Below, piece after piece: positions 7,989 to 13,844 of a stretch of DNA of 14,322 bases. Made by a program: the position numbers and the translations under genes. The stretch comes from an uncultured Clostridia bacterium (GTDB lineage: Bacteria; Bacillota; Clostridia; Lachnospirales; Anaerotignaceae): positions 67,636-81,957 of the forward strand of contig CAJTZO010000010.1 of NCBI GenBank assembly GCA_910583755.1, in the 5' to 3' direction. How positions within the stretch are numbered: position 1 is the first letter of the stretch; each line of letters begins with the position of its first letter. The notes beneath the pieces are model-generated. The model had not been told where the DNA came from. It saw only the letters and a program-made list of their open reading frames with translations, and ran no database searches.

Positions 7989-8840
7989 ATGGCATGGGTA
8001 GGGTTGTTTGCCCTTATTGTTTTTTATTGGTGTTTTTTTACTGCTGCCGTGACAGGCAGAAGAAGCTGGGCATGGCTAAGCTTGCTTTGTATGCCTGTAT
8101 TGATTATGGCTATTAGCTATCAGCCTGATATGCAAATTAATGGTCTAATTATCACATTATGTATTTTTATGTTTGTCATTTGCAGAAATAGTTTAAAAGA
8201 TATTTTATTGTGGAATCAAAAGAGAAGAAAATATCATTGGATATTTTTGGGATTCTTATGGTTACTGTGCTTTTTATTTTTATTTTATTGTATGGTAGAG
8301 TTACAAACAGCCAGATATTTATGGGACTTTCAAGGCTGGAATCTGGAAAAAAGAAATTCTTTCCGTATTACCATTACAACATTACCGATTGTATGGATTT
8401 CTTATTATTATGGAGAAATGTTTTATAATAGTGTGGACAGATTATGGAAACGAAAAAGCGAGTTGATACTAATTAGCTGCAATTTTTTTGTAGCAAATAA
8501 CAGAGGTGGTGATACAGGCATTGATAAAGGCTATTTTTTAGATGGTGTAAATAATGGTATCAATTATCATTTTCGTATGACAAGAGGAACATACTATATG
8601 CTTCAAAAAGAAAAAGCATTACGTTTGCAGGTGCAAAAGGGATTATTAGGTGGATTTTATGTTTTAAAAAATCCTTGTCCCAATAATGCAAAAAAAACTT
8701 TAAGACGTGACAGAAGAAATGCAAAAATTGGTGTTTTATTGTTTATCCTTGTTTTATTGTTTGGTATTTTATTATTCTTTTTTCCTCAATTATTGCACTT
8801 GGAAAGTTGGAAACAAAAAATCAGCATTTTTTTTAACTAA
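7989..8840 (+). CDS. Polytopic membrane protein of unknown function
   Basis: 283 residues, not recognised as a known family. Hydrophobic segments suggest six transmembrane helices at about 2-21, 28-44, 50-66, 84-106, 126-146 and 247-270. Basic stretches (RRSW, KRRKYHW, WKRKSE) between helices suggest which loops are cytoplasmic. A polar region of about 100 residues (about 147-246) lies before the last helix and contains NNRGGDTGIDKG and a basic patch ending KKTLRRDRRNAK; it may be a soluble domain. No ABC, kinase or protease motif was found. Start from AAAAGGAG eight bases upstream. It follows the radical SAM gene by 17 bases, so they may share a transcript and perhaps a pathway. Confidence 0.75.
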   Translation: MAWVGLFALIVFYWCFFTAAVTGRRSWAWLSLLCMPVLIMAISYQPDMQINGLIITLCIFMFVICRNSLKDILLWNQKRRKYHWIFLGFLWLLCFLFLFYCMVELQTARYLWDFQGWNLEKRNSFRITITTLPIVWISYYYGEMFYNSVDRLWKRKSELILISCNFFVANNRGGDTGIDKGYFLDGVNNGINYHFRMTRGTYYMLQKEKALRLQVQKGLLGGFYVLKNPCPNNAKKTLRRDRRNAKIGVLLFILVLLFGILLFFFPQLLHLESWKQKISIFFN

Positions 8841-8847
8841 AATGTAA

Positions 8848-8871
8848 ATGCTATTTTTGAGGTGATAGCAT
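8848..8871 (+). promoter_or_regulatory. Hairpin enclosing the ribosome binding site of the 59-residue gene
   Basis: ATGCTAT (8848-8854) pairs with ATAGCAT (8865-8871). The 10-base loop holds the Shine-Dalgarno core GAGGTG (8859-8864), and the first two bases of the AUG start are in the stem. Such a fold could reduce initiation or make it depend on upstream translation. Seven base pairs is modest, so the effect is inferred. Confidence 0.4.
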
Positions 8872-9049
8872 GTTAAAATGTTTAAAAAATTTTGATACCT
8901 TGCCTGCACAAATGAAAAAGCAGATTATAGATAATAGTAAAGATATGAATGCTTTTTATACCTTACCTTTAGAGCAAAGACAACAAGTGTTAGACAGAAT
9001 TGCTAGTTTAAATACGGAACAGCAAATAAGAGAATATTTAAGAAAATAA
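8870..9049 (+). CDS. Small hypothetical protein, 59 residues
   Basis: Begins MLKCLKNFDTLPAQMKK and ends QIREYLRK. GAGGTGAT lies directly upstream with about five bases to the ATG, and a strong hairpin starts within its stop codon, so the frame is bracketed by both translation and termination signals. The sequence is hydrophilic and probably helical, without a membrane segment or signal. It contains two similar units, FDTLPAQMKKQIIDNSKDMN and FYTLPLEQRQQVLDRIASLN: each is [FY].TLP, then a Gln/Lys-rich helix, then a polar end. That internal duplication supports a real gene. Codon use matches its neighbours. I do not recognise the family. It lies 29 bases after the membrane protein gene and is probably the last gene of that transcript. 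Confidence 0.75.
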   Translation: MLKCLKNFDTLPAQMKKQIIDNSKDMNAFYTLPLEQRQQVLDRIASLNTEQQIREYLRK

Positions 9050-9090
9050 GGAAAAGGTGTATTTCTTGATAGGAATACACCTTTTCCTTA
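9047..9090 (+). terminator. Long hairpin terminator after the 59-residue gene
   Basis: Bases 9047-9063 pair perfectly with 9074-9090 (17 bp), extended by a G-U and a C-G pair to a six-base loop (9066-9071). The stem starts in the TAA stop. There is no separate T-run, but the 3' arm ends CCTTTTCCTTA, so the U-rich tail is folded into the stem, as in bidirectional terminators. Confidence 0.7.
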
Positions 9091-9099
9091 GGATAATTA

Positions 9100-9128
9100 T
9101 TGCATAGTATTTTTCTTTAAGATATAAT
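9100..9128 (+). promoter_or_regulatory. Promoter for ychF
   Basis: TTGCAT (9100-9105) and a perfect TATAAT (9123-9128) with a 17-base spacer. The start would be near 9135, giving a leader of about 29 bases. Lying right after a terminator, this probably drives ychF and the phosphoesterase gene. Confidence 0.65.
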
Positions 9129-9163
9129 AAACAACAGAGAATGAAAGAAAGGAAGAAAAAAAT

Positions 9164-10261
9164 ATGAAATTAGGCATTGTAGGACTCCCAAATGTTGGAA
9201 AAAGTACATTATTTAATTCTATGACAATGGGAAAGGCAGAAGCAGCAAATTATCCTTTTTGTACCATTGACCCCAATGTAGGTATTGTTGCTGTACCAGA
9301 TGAAAGACTAGCAAAATTAACAGAAATGTATCATTCTGAAAAAACAACACCAGCAGTCATTGAATTTGTAGATATTGCAGGTCTTGTAAAAGGAGCAAGT
9401 AAGGGGGAAGGATTAGGCAATAAATTTTTGTCTCATATTCGAGAGGTAGACGCTATTGTACATGTAGTACGTTGCTTTGAGGATGGCAATGTTGTACATG
9501 TAGATGGAAGTGTGGACCCTATCCGTGATATTGAAACCATCAATTTAGAATTGATTTTTTCTGATTTAGAAATCTTAGAAAGACGTATTTCTAAAACTGT
9601 CAAAGCAGCAAAAGCGGACAAGTCTTTACAAAAAGAGTTAGAAATTTTACAACAATTAAAAGCAGGATTGGAAGAAGGAAAATGTGCCAGAGCAATAGAG
9701 TTTGAATCTTCAGAGGACATTGCTTTTGTAGAGAGTTTAACACTTTTGACACAGAAACCTGTATTATATGCAGCAAATGTATCAGAAGAAGATTTAGCAG
9801 ATAGTGGTGCAGGAAATCCATATGTAAATCGAGTACGTATTTTTGCAGAAAGTGAAAATTCAGAAGTATTTGTTCTTTGTGCCAAAATTGAGGAAGAAAT
9901 TTCTGATTTAGAGGAAGAAGATAAAAAAGAATTTTTAGCAGATATGGGCGTAGAAACCAGTGGCTTAGACAGATTAATTGCAGCAAGTTATCAATTATTA
10001 GGACTAATCAGTTATTTGACAGCAGGACCTACAGAAAGCCGTGCTTGGACAATTAAAAAAGGAACAAAAGCACCTGGCGCAGCAGGAAAAATACATAGTG
10101 ATTTTGAAAGAGGCTTTATTAGGGCAGAAGTAGTAAGTTATGATGATTTAATGAAGATTGGTTCTTATAATGGGGCAAAAGAACAAGGATTAGTTCGTTC
10201 TGAAGGAAAAGAATATGTTGTAAAAGATGGAGATGTTATATTATTCCGTTTTAATGTATAA
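9164..10261 (+). CDS. ychF: Redox- and ribosome-associated ATPase YchF (OLA1 family)
   Basis: 365-residue Obg-related P-loop NTPase, close to the family's usual 363-366. The G1 loop is GLPNVGKS (7-14); G3 is DIAGLVKGASKGEGLGNKFL (starting at D70), the YchF hallmark. The G4 position reads NVSE (205-208) in place of NKxD, the change that gives this family ATP rather than GTP preference. A helical coiled-coil insertion (about 130-200) and a C-terminal TGS domain (about 280-365, with TAGPTESRAWTIKKG and GDVILFRFNV) complete the layout. YchF binds ribosomes and is linked to stress responses and translation initiation. AAAGGAAG lies upstream of the ATG, and the phosphoesterase gene follows after 13 bases. 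Confidence 0.97.
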   Translation: MKLGIVGLPNVGKSTLFNSMTMGKAEAANYPFCTIDPNVGIVAVPDERLAKLTEMYHSEKTTPAVIEFVDIAGLVKGASKGEGLGNKFLSHIREVDAIVHVVRCFEDGNVVHVDGSVDPIRDIETINLELIFSDLEILERRISKTVKAAKADKSLQKELEILQQLKAGLEEGKCARAIEFESSEDIAFVESLTLLTQKPVLYAANVSEEDLADSGAGNPYVNRVRIFAESENSEVFVLCAKIEEEISDLEEEDKKEFLADMGVETSGLDRLIAASYQLLGLISYLTAGPTESRAWTIKKGTKAPGAAGKIHSDFERGFIRAEVVSYDDLMKIGSYNGAKEQGLVRSEGKEYVVKDGDVILFRFNV

Positions 10262-10274
10262 ATGGAGGAAAGAT

Positions 10275-10799
10275 ATGTTATATTTTACAGCAGATTTACA
10301 TTTTTATCATGAAAATATAATTCGTCATGCCAATCGACCTTATGATAACATACAGAAAATGAATGATGATTTAATAAAAAGATGGAATAAAACTGTAAGT
10401 CCTAAAGATGAAATTTATATTTTAGGGGACTTTACTATGAAGGGCGCAAAACGAGCCACGGACATATTATGTCAATTAAAGGGAATCAAACATTTAATAA
10501 AAGGAAATCATGATGGTTTTGTAGAAGACTCTGAATTTGATAAAACTTTATTTGCTTCTATACAAGATTATGCAGAAGTGGTTTATGGTAATATACGATT
10601 TATATTATTTCATTATCCCATTTTGGAATGGAACGGAATGTATAAAGGAAGTATTTTGCTTCATGGACATCAGCATAACCATGTAGATTATAATTACAAT
10701 AACTTGAAAAATGGCATTTATCGGTTTGACGTTGGGGTAGATGCAAATAATATGACACCAGTAAGTGCAGAATATATTATTTCCTTTTTTTATGTTTAA
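10275..10799 (+). CDS. Small calcineurin-like metallophosphoesterase
   Basis: 174 residues with all core motifs of the two-metal phosphoesterase fold: DLH (7-9), GD (51-52), GNHD (77-80), H113 in FHYPILEW, and HGHQH (130-134). The compact size, with no extra domain, resembles the COG4186-type predicted phosphoesterases. Substrate is unknown: possibilities include phosphodiesters, nucleotides or small phosphoesters. No signal peptide, so cytoplasmic. The start is the ATG at 10275, with GGAGGAA six bases upstream; an earlier in-frame ATG at 10227 lies inside ychF and would add 16 residues ahead of the conserved first strand MLYFTADLH. Probably cotranscribed with ychF. Confidence 0.88.
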   Translation: MLYFTADLHFYHENIIRHANRPYDNIQKMNDDLIKRWNKTVSPKDEIYILGDFTMKGAKRATDILCQLKGIKHLIKGNHDGFVEDSEFDKTLFASIQDYAEVVYGNIRFILFHYPILEWNGMYKGSILLHGHQHNHVDYNYNNLKNGIYRFDVGVDANNMTPVSAEYIISFFYV

Positions 10800-10826
10800 A
10801 AAAGAAAGAAAAATAAGTCAAAAAAA

Positions 10827-10853
10827 GAAGGATTTTTCATTTTAACATAGAAT
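10827..10853 (+). promoter_or_regulatory. Sigma-H-type promoter candidate upstream of hpf
   Basis: GAAGGATTT (10827-10835), eleven bases, then ATAGAAT (10847-10853) fits the Bacillus sigma-H pattern RnAGGAwWW, 11-12 bases, RnnGAAT at every defined position. Transcription would start near 10860, leaving a leader of about 60 bases to hpf. The Bacillus hpf homologue (yvyD) is known to be under sigma-B and sigma-H, which makes the match plausible. No better vegetative promoter was seen: only CATAAT near 10858 with a poor -35. Confidence 0.5.
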
Positions 10854-10923
10854 ATAACATAATAAAAGAAAGAAAAAGAAATAACCGACGTTTTTCGGGT
10901 CATATAGAAGGGAGTTGTTTTTT

Positions 10924-11466
10924 ATGCGTTATCAGTTTGTAGGAAAAAATATAGAAGTTGGAGAAAGAACAAAAGAAAAAATAGAAGCAAAATTATCAAG
11001 AATTCAAAAGTTTTTTCCAGAAGAAACCGTGGTTACAGTGACATTGAGTAGTGAGAAATTGGGCACAAATATTGAAGTAACAATCCCTTATCACAAAAGA
11101 ATGATCCGTGCAGAAGTCAGTGATACTGATATGATGGCAGCAGTTGATGAAGCAGTTGATATTTTGGAAAATCAAGTAGTACGTTATAAAAAGCGTTTGA
11201 AAACAAAAATTCGCCAAAGTGCAGAGGCTTATCGTGCAGAATATGAATCATTGCATGTTGCAGAAGAAGAACTGAATGAAGAACCATTATACAAAATTGA
11301 ACGAATTAAACATTTTGAAGTAAAGCCAATGGATGCAGAAGAAGCTGTAATGGAAATGGAATTAATTGGTCATAGCTTTTTTGTATTTAGAGATGCAGAA
11401 ACAGAAAACATCAATGTAGTATATAAAAGAAAAAATGGTTCTTATGGTTTGATTGACCCTGAATAA
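10924..11466 (+). CDS. hpf: Long-form ribosome hibernation promoting factor HPF
   Basis: 180 residues in two parts. The N-terminal S30AE/YfiA domain (about 1-100; MRYQFVGKNIEVGE, HKRMIRAEVSDTDMMAAVDEAVD) binds the 30S decoding region. The C-terminal domain (about 125-180; IERIKHFEVKPMDAEEAVMEMELIGHSFFVFRD and YKRKNGSYGLIDP) dimerises to join two 70S ribosomes as inactive 100S particles in stationary phase. A charged linker joins them. The length is typical of the long form of Gram-positive bacteria. The start is the ATG at 10924, nine bases after AAGGGAG; a TTG at 10915 directly abuts that site and cannot be used. Likely controlled by the sigma-H-like promoter upstream. Confidence 0.96.
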   Translation: MRYQFVGKNIEVGERTKEKIEAKLSRIQKFFPEETVVTVTLSSEKLGTNIEVTIPYHKRMIRAEVSDTDMMAAVDEAVDILENQVVRYKKRLKTKIRQSAEAYRAEYESLHVAEEELNEEPLYKIERIKHFEVKPMDAEEAVMEMELIGHSFFVFRDAETENINVVYKRKNGSYGLIDPE

Positions 11467-11485
11467 AAATTTTTTGATGAATGAA

Positions 11486-11508
11486 AGTGAGTGAGTATTT
11501 CACTCACT
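11486..11508 (+). repeat. Left copy of duplicated terminator hairpin (23 bp)
   Basis: AGTGAGTGA pairs with TCACTCACT across loop GTATT. It matches 11727-11749 at 22 of 23 positions in the same orientation. As a plus-strand terminator for hpf it lacks a T-run: CAGCTTGTC follows. On the minus strand it is followed by TTTCATTC. Confidence 0.85.
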
Positions 11509-11726
11509 CAGCTTGTCAAAAAACCTTGAGGGCTAGCCCTTAAACTCCTAATTCTTTCTTGAAAGAAAGAATCAAAGAACTTTAATGCGAAACTACGTTT
11601 TGCTAAAAAGATTGATTTTATAAGGAAAAACGCAAGTTTTTCCAATAAAGTTTTTTATCCAACTTTTTTTTAAAAAAGTTGGTGGGTGTGGGTGAAACCC
11701 ACAAAAAAAATTTTATTGACAGACTG
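11509..11726. mobile_element. Hairpin-rich MITE-like intergenic element, 218 bp
   Basis: Non-coding, with inverted ends CAGCTTGTCAA (11509-11519) and TTGACAGACTG (11716-11726) matching at 9 of 11 positions, and flanked by a 23-bp direct repeat. Inside are successive hairpins: AGGGCTAGCCCT (11529-11540), ATTCTTTCT/AGAAAGAAT (11551-11572), GCGAAAC/GTTTTGC (11587-11603), GGAAAAAC/GTTTTTCC closed by GCAA (11624-11643), CCAACTTTTTT/AAAAAAGTTGG (11659-11682), and TGTGGGT/ACCCACA (11687-11703). No open reading frame of note. Part of it recurs at bases 1-36, and its end at 6959-6993. The element could be a non-autonomous transposon or a structured RNA repeat; no transposase is present. Confidence 0.6.
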
Positions 11727-11755
11727 AGTGAGTGAGTGTTTCACTCACTTTTTTT
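11727..11755. terminator. Right copy of duplicated hairpin, with T-run; overlaps araC stop
   Basis: AGTGAGTGA (11727-11735), loop GTGTT, TCACTCACT (11741-11749), then T through 11755. On the plus strand this is a standard intrinsic terminator and would stop hpf transcripts that pass the left copy. On the minus strand the same arm encodes the last araC codons AGT GAG TGA, so the stop lies inside the stem. Confidence 0.75.
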
Positions 11756-12655
11756 GTTATTTTTACGGTAATGGAAAGGGGTAACCTTCATATGTTCTCG
11801 AAATATTTTACTAAAATAGCTGGAACTATTAAATCCTGTAGAAAGTGCAATTTCTGTAATAGATAAGGTTGTGTTTTGTAACAGAGATAATGCTGTTGAG
11901 ATACGATATTTTGTAATATATGCCATAGGTGTAGTATGTAGTATGGTTTGAAAACAGCGGAAACATTCTCTTTGACTGATATTGACAGCAGTAGAAAGTG
12001 TTTTAAGTGAAATAGATTCATGATAATGTGTATGAATATATTCGAGTAGCTGTTTGATACGTTGGTATTCCACAGTAGGGTAAACAGAAGGGGTAGTTAA
12101 TTCTGTTTGACAATTTTCGACAATTTCATAACAAATATAAGAAAGTTGTTCTCTTATAGCAAACAAAAAGGCAGGTGTTTCTTCTACAAAAAGAGTACAG
12201 GCTTTTTGAAAGCAATCAATACATTTTTTTTGCCATGCTGTTTCAGAAGAAAAAATAATGTAATGTAAGTTATGACAAGTAAGTAAAGGTAAAATGTACT
12301 GCTTTTTATAAATACTTTCTGCATGACCACTGACTAACTCTGCATCAAAAACAATGGTAATAGCAGTACAATTTTGTGAAGAAGCCTGTTTCATAAAATG
12401 TAGTACACTGGTGTTGAGAAAAAGGAGTTGCCCTTTTTCAAGAATAAAAGAAGTTTTTCCTAAGTCTATCAAAAGACTCCCTTCTGTAACAAGAATAAGT
12501 TCTAAATCTTGATGCCAATGCCAGGGGATTTCTGAAGAAACACGACTTGCAAAATTTGTTGTATACACAGTACAGGGAAAAAGTGGTTCAACATGGGAAT
12601 AAAGCTCCTTTTGATTTTTGTCTGTAATGACAGTACAATTATTAATGGCTTTCAT
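11741..12655 (-). CDS. AraC-family transcriptional regulator with N-terminal cupin domain
   Basis: 304 residues. The N-terminal cupin-like sensor domain (about 25-110) carries WHWHQDLELILVTEG (H46, H48, E52) and LEKGQLLFLNTSVLH, typical of sugar-responsive AraC regulators. The C-terminal DNA-binding domain (about 200-300) has two helix-turn-helix units: ISLKTLSTAVNISQRECFRCF (first) and ITEIALSTGFNSSSYFSKIF, followed by VTPFHYRK. The ligand is unknown. AGGAGG lies nine bases upstream of the ATG. It is transcribed divergently from the 83-residue gene, with three 13-bp repeats between, so it probably regulates that gene or itself. Four to five cysteines in the middle region are more than usual, but no metal-site pattern is clear. 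Confidence 0.92.
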   Translation of the reverse strand: MKAINNCTVITDKNQKELYSHVEPLFPCTVYTTNFASRVSSEIPWHWHQDLELILVTEGSLLIDLGKTSFILEKGQLLFLNTSVLHFMKQASSQNCTAITIVFDAELVSGHAESIYKKQYILPLLTCHNLHYIIFSSETAWQKKCIDCFQKACTLFVEETPAFLFAIREQLSYICYEIVENCQTELTTPSVYPTVEYQRIKQLLEYIHTHYHESISLKTLSTAVNISQRECFRCFQTILHTTPMAYITKYRISTALSLLQNTTLSITEIALSTGFNSSSYFSKIFREHMKVTPFHYRKNNKKSE

Positions 12656-12669
12656 AATATTTTTCCTCC

Positions 12670-12737
12670 TTTTTGGCAGTATCCTATTATTTTTTGACAG
12701 AATAATAAAAGAATAAATATTTTTTTGGCAGTATAAT
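12670..12737. promoter_or_regulatory. Three phased 13-bp repeats with overlapping -10: probable AraC operator
   Basis: TTTTTGGCAGTAT occurs exactly at 12670-12682 and 12722-12734, and as TTTTTGACAGAAT at 12691-12703 (11 of 13). Offsets are 21 and 31 bases, about two and three helical turns, so all three face one side of the DNA. The third copy overlaps TATAAT (12732-12737), the best -10 for the plus-strand gene, which lacks a good -35, as expected for an activator-dependent promoter. The first copy adjoins the araC ribosome binding site, so autoregulation is possible. The middle copy contains TTGACA, but no -10 sits at 17 bases. Confidence 0.6.
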
Positions 12738-12783
12738 CATAACAGAAAAAAAGAAAGGATACAACTTTAAGGGAGGAAACGAT

Positions 12784-13035
12784 ATGATAACTGTTTATAA
12801 TATTCAGAATTTAGAATCATTTTTTTATACAATAAATAATTTTAAAAATCCAGTTATATTACAGACAAAAAAGGGAGGATATCAAGATTTAAGAAATAAT
12901 GACATTTTGCAGGAAATTTTGCTATCTGTGGCAGGCGAGAAAGGATTAGAACAAATTTGTTTAAATATAGAAGGCAAAGAAGATTTGGATAATATTATAA
13001 CATTTTTATTAAATAAAAATGAAAGATATTTCTAA
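12784..13035 (+). CDS. Small orphan protein, 83 residues, divergent from araC
   Basis: Begins MITVYNIQNLESFFYTINNF. GGGAGG lies seven bases upstream of the ATG, and a long 5' leader carries a TATAAT. It is soluble and mixed alpha/beta by eye, with no signal or membrane segment. From memory its pattern (MI.VYNI.N...FF..I, a short strand, then E..CLNIE..EDLD.II.FLL) resembles a family of ~80-residue clostridial proteins that databases sometimes mislabel as polyA polymerase; I cannot verify this. No function is assigned. It is the only plus-strand gene in reach of the divergent promoter and is therefore the most likely AraC target. Confidence 0.75.
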   Translation: MITVYNIQNLESFFYTINNFKNPVILQTKKGGYQDLRNNDILQEILLSVAGEKGLEQICLNIEGKEDLDNIITFLLNKNERYF

Positions 13036-13271
13036 AGATGGCGTTACTCTAAATAAGAGGCGTAACAAAAAAGAAAAATCAGACGTTGTTCAAATCTAGT
13101 AGTTTTATAGAAAAGTTAGTATTTGGAGAGAAGTAAAGTTTCTAGGTTTTAAAACAAATGGGAACTGCCGAGTTATTCGGCAGTTCCCATTTGTTAATAC
13201 AATCTTTTTTATGAACTCTGTCTACATCTGCTAACTTTTTTGAAAAAAGAAATACAGTTTGAGATAAAGTC
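13036..13271. other. Gap between convergent genes
   Basis: Holds a weak stem (GTTAC at about 13044-13048 with GTAAC at about 13064-13068), the 19-bp hairpin at 13153-13195 and the hairpin at the macrodomain gene's stop. I see no supported coding sequence; a minus-strand reading frame here runs through the hairpins and lacks a start signal. Confidence 0.6.
13153..13195. terminator. Perfect 19-bp hairpin, probable bidirectional terminator
   Basis: 13153-13171 pairs without mismatch with 13177-13195; loop GTTAT. The core GGGAACTGCCGA/TCGGCAGTTCCC is GC-rich against the surroundings. Its outer AACAAAT/ATTTGTT pairs supply U-rich tails in both directions: ATTTGTTTT on the minus strand and ATTTGTTAATA on the plus. 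It lies between the 83-residue gene (plus) and the macrodomain gene (minus). Confidence 0.75.
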
Positions 13272-13276
13272 TCAAG
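13258..13276 (-). terminator. Small hairpin at the macrodomain gene stop codon
   Basis: On the minus strand TTGAGA pairs with TCTCAA over loop CTTTA; the TGA stop is in the first arm and TGTATTTCTTTTTT follows. The stem is only six pairs, so it may slow rather than end transcription, with the 19-bp hairpin beyond acting as the main stop. A 17/19 match occurs at 153-171. Confidence 0.4.
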
Positions 13277-13793
13277 TTTTTTTATATTCTTTCCATGCTT
13301 TTTCATATACTCGAAAAGTTTCTTCATCGAAACAAACCATTTGTATTTTTTCCATATCTTTGTCATGTTCTAAAAATGTCATAATCTCTCTGATGGCAAT
13401 ACGAGCAGCTTGCTCTACTGGATAACGATAAACACCAGTGCTGATAGATGGAAAAGAAATAGATGTAATATCATGTTCCCGTGCTAATTTTAGACTATTT
13501 TTATAACAATTTGCTAAAAGTTCCGCTTCACCTCTATTGCCGCCACGCCAGATAGGTCCTGGTGTGTGTATGACATATTCTGCACGTAATTTATAAGCAG
13601 AAGTAATTTTTGCCTCTCCTGTCGGACAACCACCTAATGTTTCACACTCTAAAAGTAATTCTTTTCCGGCTGCTCTATGAATTGCACCATCTACACCACC
13701 ACCGCCTAAAAGGGAAGTATTTGCTGCATTAACAATTGCTTGTGTCTTAACACGCACAATATCCCCTTTTATGACAGAAAATCTTTCTACCAT
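13272..13793 (-). CDS. Macrodomain protein, probable (O-acetyl-)ADP-ribose deacetylase/hydrolase
   Basis: 173-residue single macrodomain of the YmdB/MacroD type. GDI (10-12) contacts the adenine, NAAN (22-25) and GGGGVDGAIHRAAG (30-43) form the catalytic loop with N25 and D35, CPTGEAKITSAYKL follows, and ISFPSISTGVYRYP supplies the diphosphate-binding glycine loop. Such enzymes hydrolyse O-acetyl-ADP-ribose and remove ADP-ribose from acidic side chains or nucleic acid ends. Start is the ATG at 13793, nine bases after AGGAGG; an earlier in-frame ATG at 13817 overlaps the promoter -10. No ADP-ribosyltransferase, sirtuin or toxin gene is adjacent, so it appears to be a stand-alone metabolite or repair enzyme. 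Confidence 0.93.
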   Translation of the reverse strand: MVERFSVIKGDIVRVKTQAIVNAANTSLLGGGGVDGAIHRAAGKELLLECETLGGCPTGEAKITSAYKLRAEYVIHTPGPIWRGGNRGEAELLANCYKNSLKLAREHDITSISFPSISTGVYRYPVEQAARIAIREIMTFLEHDKDMEKIQMVCFDEETFRVYEKAWKEYKKT

Positions 13794-13815
13794 GACATAT
13801 CCCCTCCTTTTTTTC

Positions 13816-13844
13816 ATTTTAGCCCTTTTTCTATTTCTTGTAAA
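13816..13844 (-). promoter_or_regulatory. Promoter of the macrodomain gene
   Basis: On the minus strand TTTACA (13844-13839) and TAAAAT (13821-13816) are 17 bases apart; each matches the consensus at five of six positions. Transcription would start near 13809, giving a very short leader of about 16 bases that begins almost at the ribosome binding site (13808-13801). Confidence 0.6.

Noticed and set aside
7886..8116. 76-residue plus-strand frame across the radical SAM/membrane protein junction
   Set aside because: Overlaps two better-supported genes and lacks a ribosome binding site.
9433..9986. Long minus-strand reading frames opposite ychF (150 and 128 residues)
   Set aside because: They lie wholly inside a certain gene, have no ribosome binding site and show composition typical of antisense of AT-rich coding DNA.
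10886..10900. CCGA/TCGG mini-hairpin in the hpf leader as a riboswitch or thermosensor
   Set aside because: Only four base pairs and no known riboswitch features.
11486..11749. CRISPR-like array (two identical repeats)
   Set aside because: Only two repeats around a 218-bp structured interior, with no cas genes and terminator-type hairpins.
12694..12720. TTGACA as a -35 box for the plus-strand orphan gene
   Set aside because: No -10 at 16-18 bases; the TATAAT present is 32 bases away.
13142..13366. 74-residue minus-strand frame overlapping the macrodomain gene end
   Set aside because: It starts within the macrodomain gene in another frame and runs through two hairpins including the 19-bp stem; no start signal.
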